Assembly: GCA_946404405.1 (NCBI GenBank)
Contig: CAMJDL010000004.1
Coordinates: 1-64,000 of the forward strand
DNA from: an uncultured Prevotella sp.
Lineage (GTDB): Bacteria > Bacteroidota > Bacteroidia > Bacteroidales > Bacteroidaceae
Length of the DNA stretch: 64,000 nucleotides
Direction of reading: 5' to 3'
The number at the start of each line of letters is the position of its first letter. Position 1 is the stretch's first letter. Made by a program: the position numbers and the translations under genes. The notes beneath the pieces were generated by a model, which had not been told where the DNA came from, searched no databases, and saw only the letters and a program-made list of their open reading frames with translations. This document shows, one piece after another, positions 63,762 through 64,000 of the stretch.

Positions 63762-63794
63762 ATTGCACAATAAAAAAATAATGTGTATCTTTGC
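63762..63794 (+). promoter_or_regulatory. Promoter of the last gene, within a 14-bp dyad
   Basis: TATCTTTGC (63786-63794) is preceded by ATTG at a 20-bp distance. The -7 box overlaps the left arm of the inverted repeat AATAATGTGTATCT (63777-63790) / AGATACACATTATT (63803-63816), which could be an operator. Confidence 0.7.
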
Positions 63795-63835
63795 AGCCGC
63801 TTAGATACACATTATTAATGTAAACATAATAGCTT

Positions 63836-64000
63836 ATGAAGAAAATCTACACTCTTAAATTGCTGGCTCTCGTGGCTGGTATGTTGCTGGCGGGGACAAC
63901 AGCCAGTGAGGCAAAGGTTACAAAGCCTACAAGTGCAGGGGGCATCGTCATCAGTAAGGTGTTCTTTAACAGTATGAAGAACGATGCTGATAAGGCATTT
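63836..64000 (+). CDS. Secreted protein, 3' part outside the window (possible DUF4876)
   Basis: Only 55 codons are present. A signal peptide (MKKIYTLKLLALVAGMLLAG) is followed by GGIVISKVFFNSMKNDADKA, which resembles the start of DUF4876/lamin-tail-like secreted proteins of Bacteroidota. The family call is tentative. Its promoter has an unusual dyad over the -7 box. Confidence 0.75.
   Translation, partial: MKKIYTLKLLALVAGMLLAGTTASEAKVTKPTSAGGIVISKVFFNSMKNDADKAF

Overview
The window looks like a chromosomal segment from a Prevotella-type member of the Bacteroidota. The signs are many promoters of the form TTTG-N19/20-TAnnTTTG, few clear Shine-Dalgarno sites, several BspA-like leucine-rich-repeat surface proteins, C-terminal tails of the form YDLNGR...KGI.IINGKKV, many lipoproteins with acidic residues after the lipobox cysteine, and the gene order lptB-tig-clpP-clpX-recQ. 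No insertion sequence, phage, rRNA gene or CRISPR array was seen. There is one tRNA gene, tRNA-Val.

Region 1 (1-21.6 kb) is an accessory surface-protein operon, all on the plus strand with gaps of 6-75 bp or overlaps. It holds three tandem pairs of a very large BspA-like LRR protein (the first is cut by the window edge; the others are 2228 and 2257 aa) and a near-identical 205-aa lipoprotein. Two more lipoproteins follow: a BMP/PnrA-like ligand-binding protein, and a fusion of a LivJ-like binding domain to a legumain-like C13 cysteine peptidase. The LRR genes are mosaics, with near-identical 3' ends and a central cassette of about 190 aa that differs completely between the two complete copies. 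Codon use here is rich in C- and G-ending codons compared with the rest.

Region 2 (21.7-37.4 kb) is housekeeping: lptB, trigger factor, clpP, clpX, recQ, a secreted unknown, guaB, two periplasmic peptidyl-prolyl isomerases, an OstA/LptA-like protein and mutL. Region 3 (37.6-46.2 kb) holds abundant-type envelope proteins: a helical lipoprotein, two OmpA-family proteins, beta-barrel-like proteins and a beta-helix lipoprotein. Region 4 (46.2-53 kb) has paaK with an ACT-domain partner, tRNA-Val, purB, an RluB-type pseudouridine synthase with a Gly/Tyr/Gln/Arg-rich tail, and asnS. Region 5 (53-60.5 kb) has a second beta-barrel-like protein and a lipoprotein, then minus-strand genes: cvfB-like, lolD-like, a CPA2 antiporter, an ECF sigma factor with a four-helix membrane partner, and a DUF4160 (frameshifted)/DUF2442 pair. 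Region 6 (60.6-64 kb) has an HU-family protein, a BaiN/HI0933-like flavoprotein, asd and the start of a secreted protein.

A second layer is repeat DNA. Arrays of 7-bp units (TGAATAG, GATGTAA or CGAAATA types) lie between many genes and also run into coding sequence, where the reverse orientation encodes signal-peptide cores such as LFTIHYS. Three separate arrays have a 22-bp period and sit beside the promoters of paaK and the HU gene; those two promoters are themselves almost identical.
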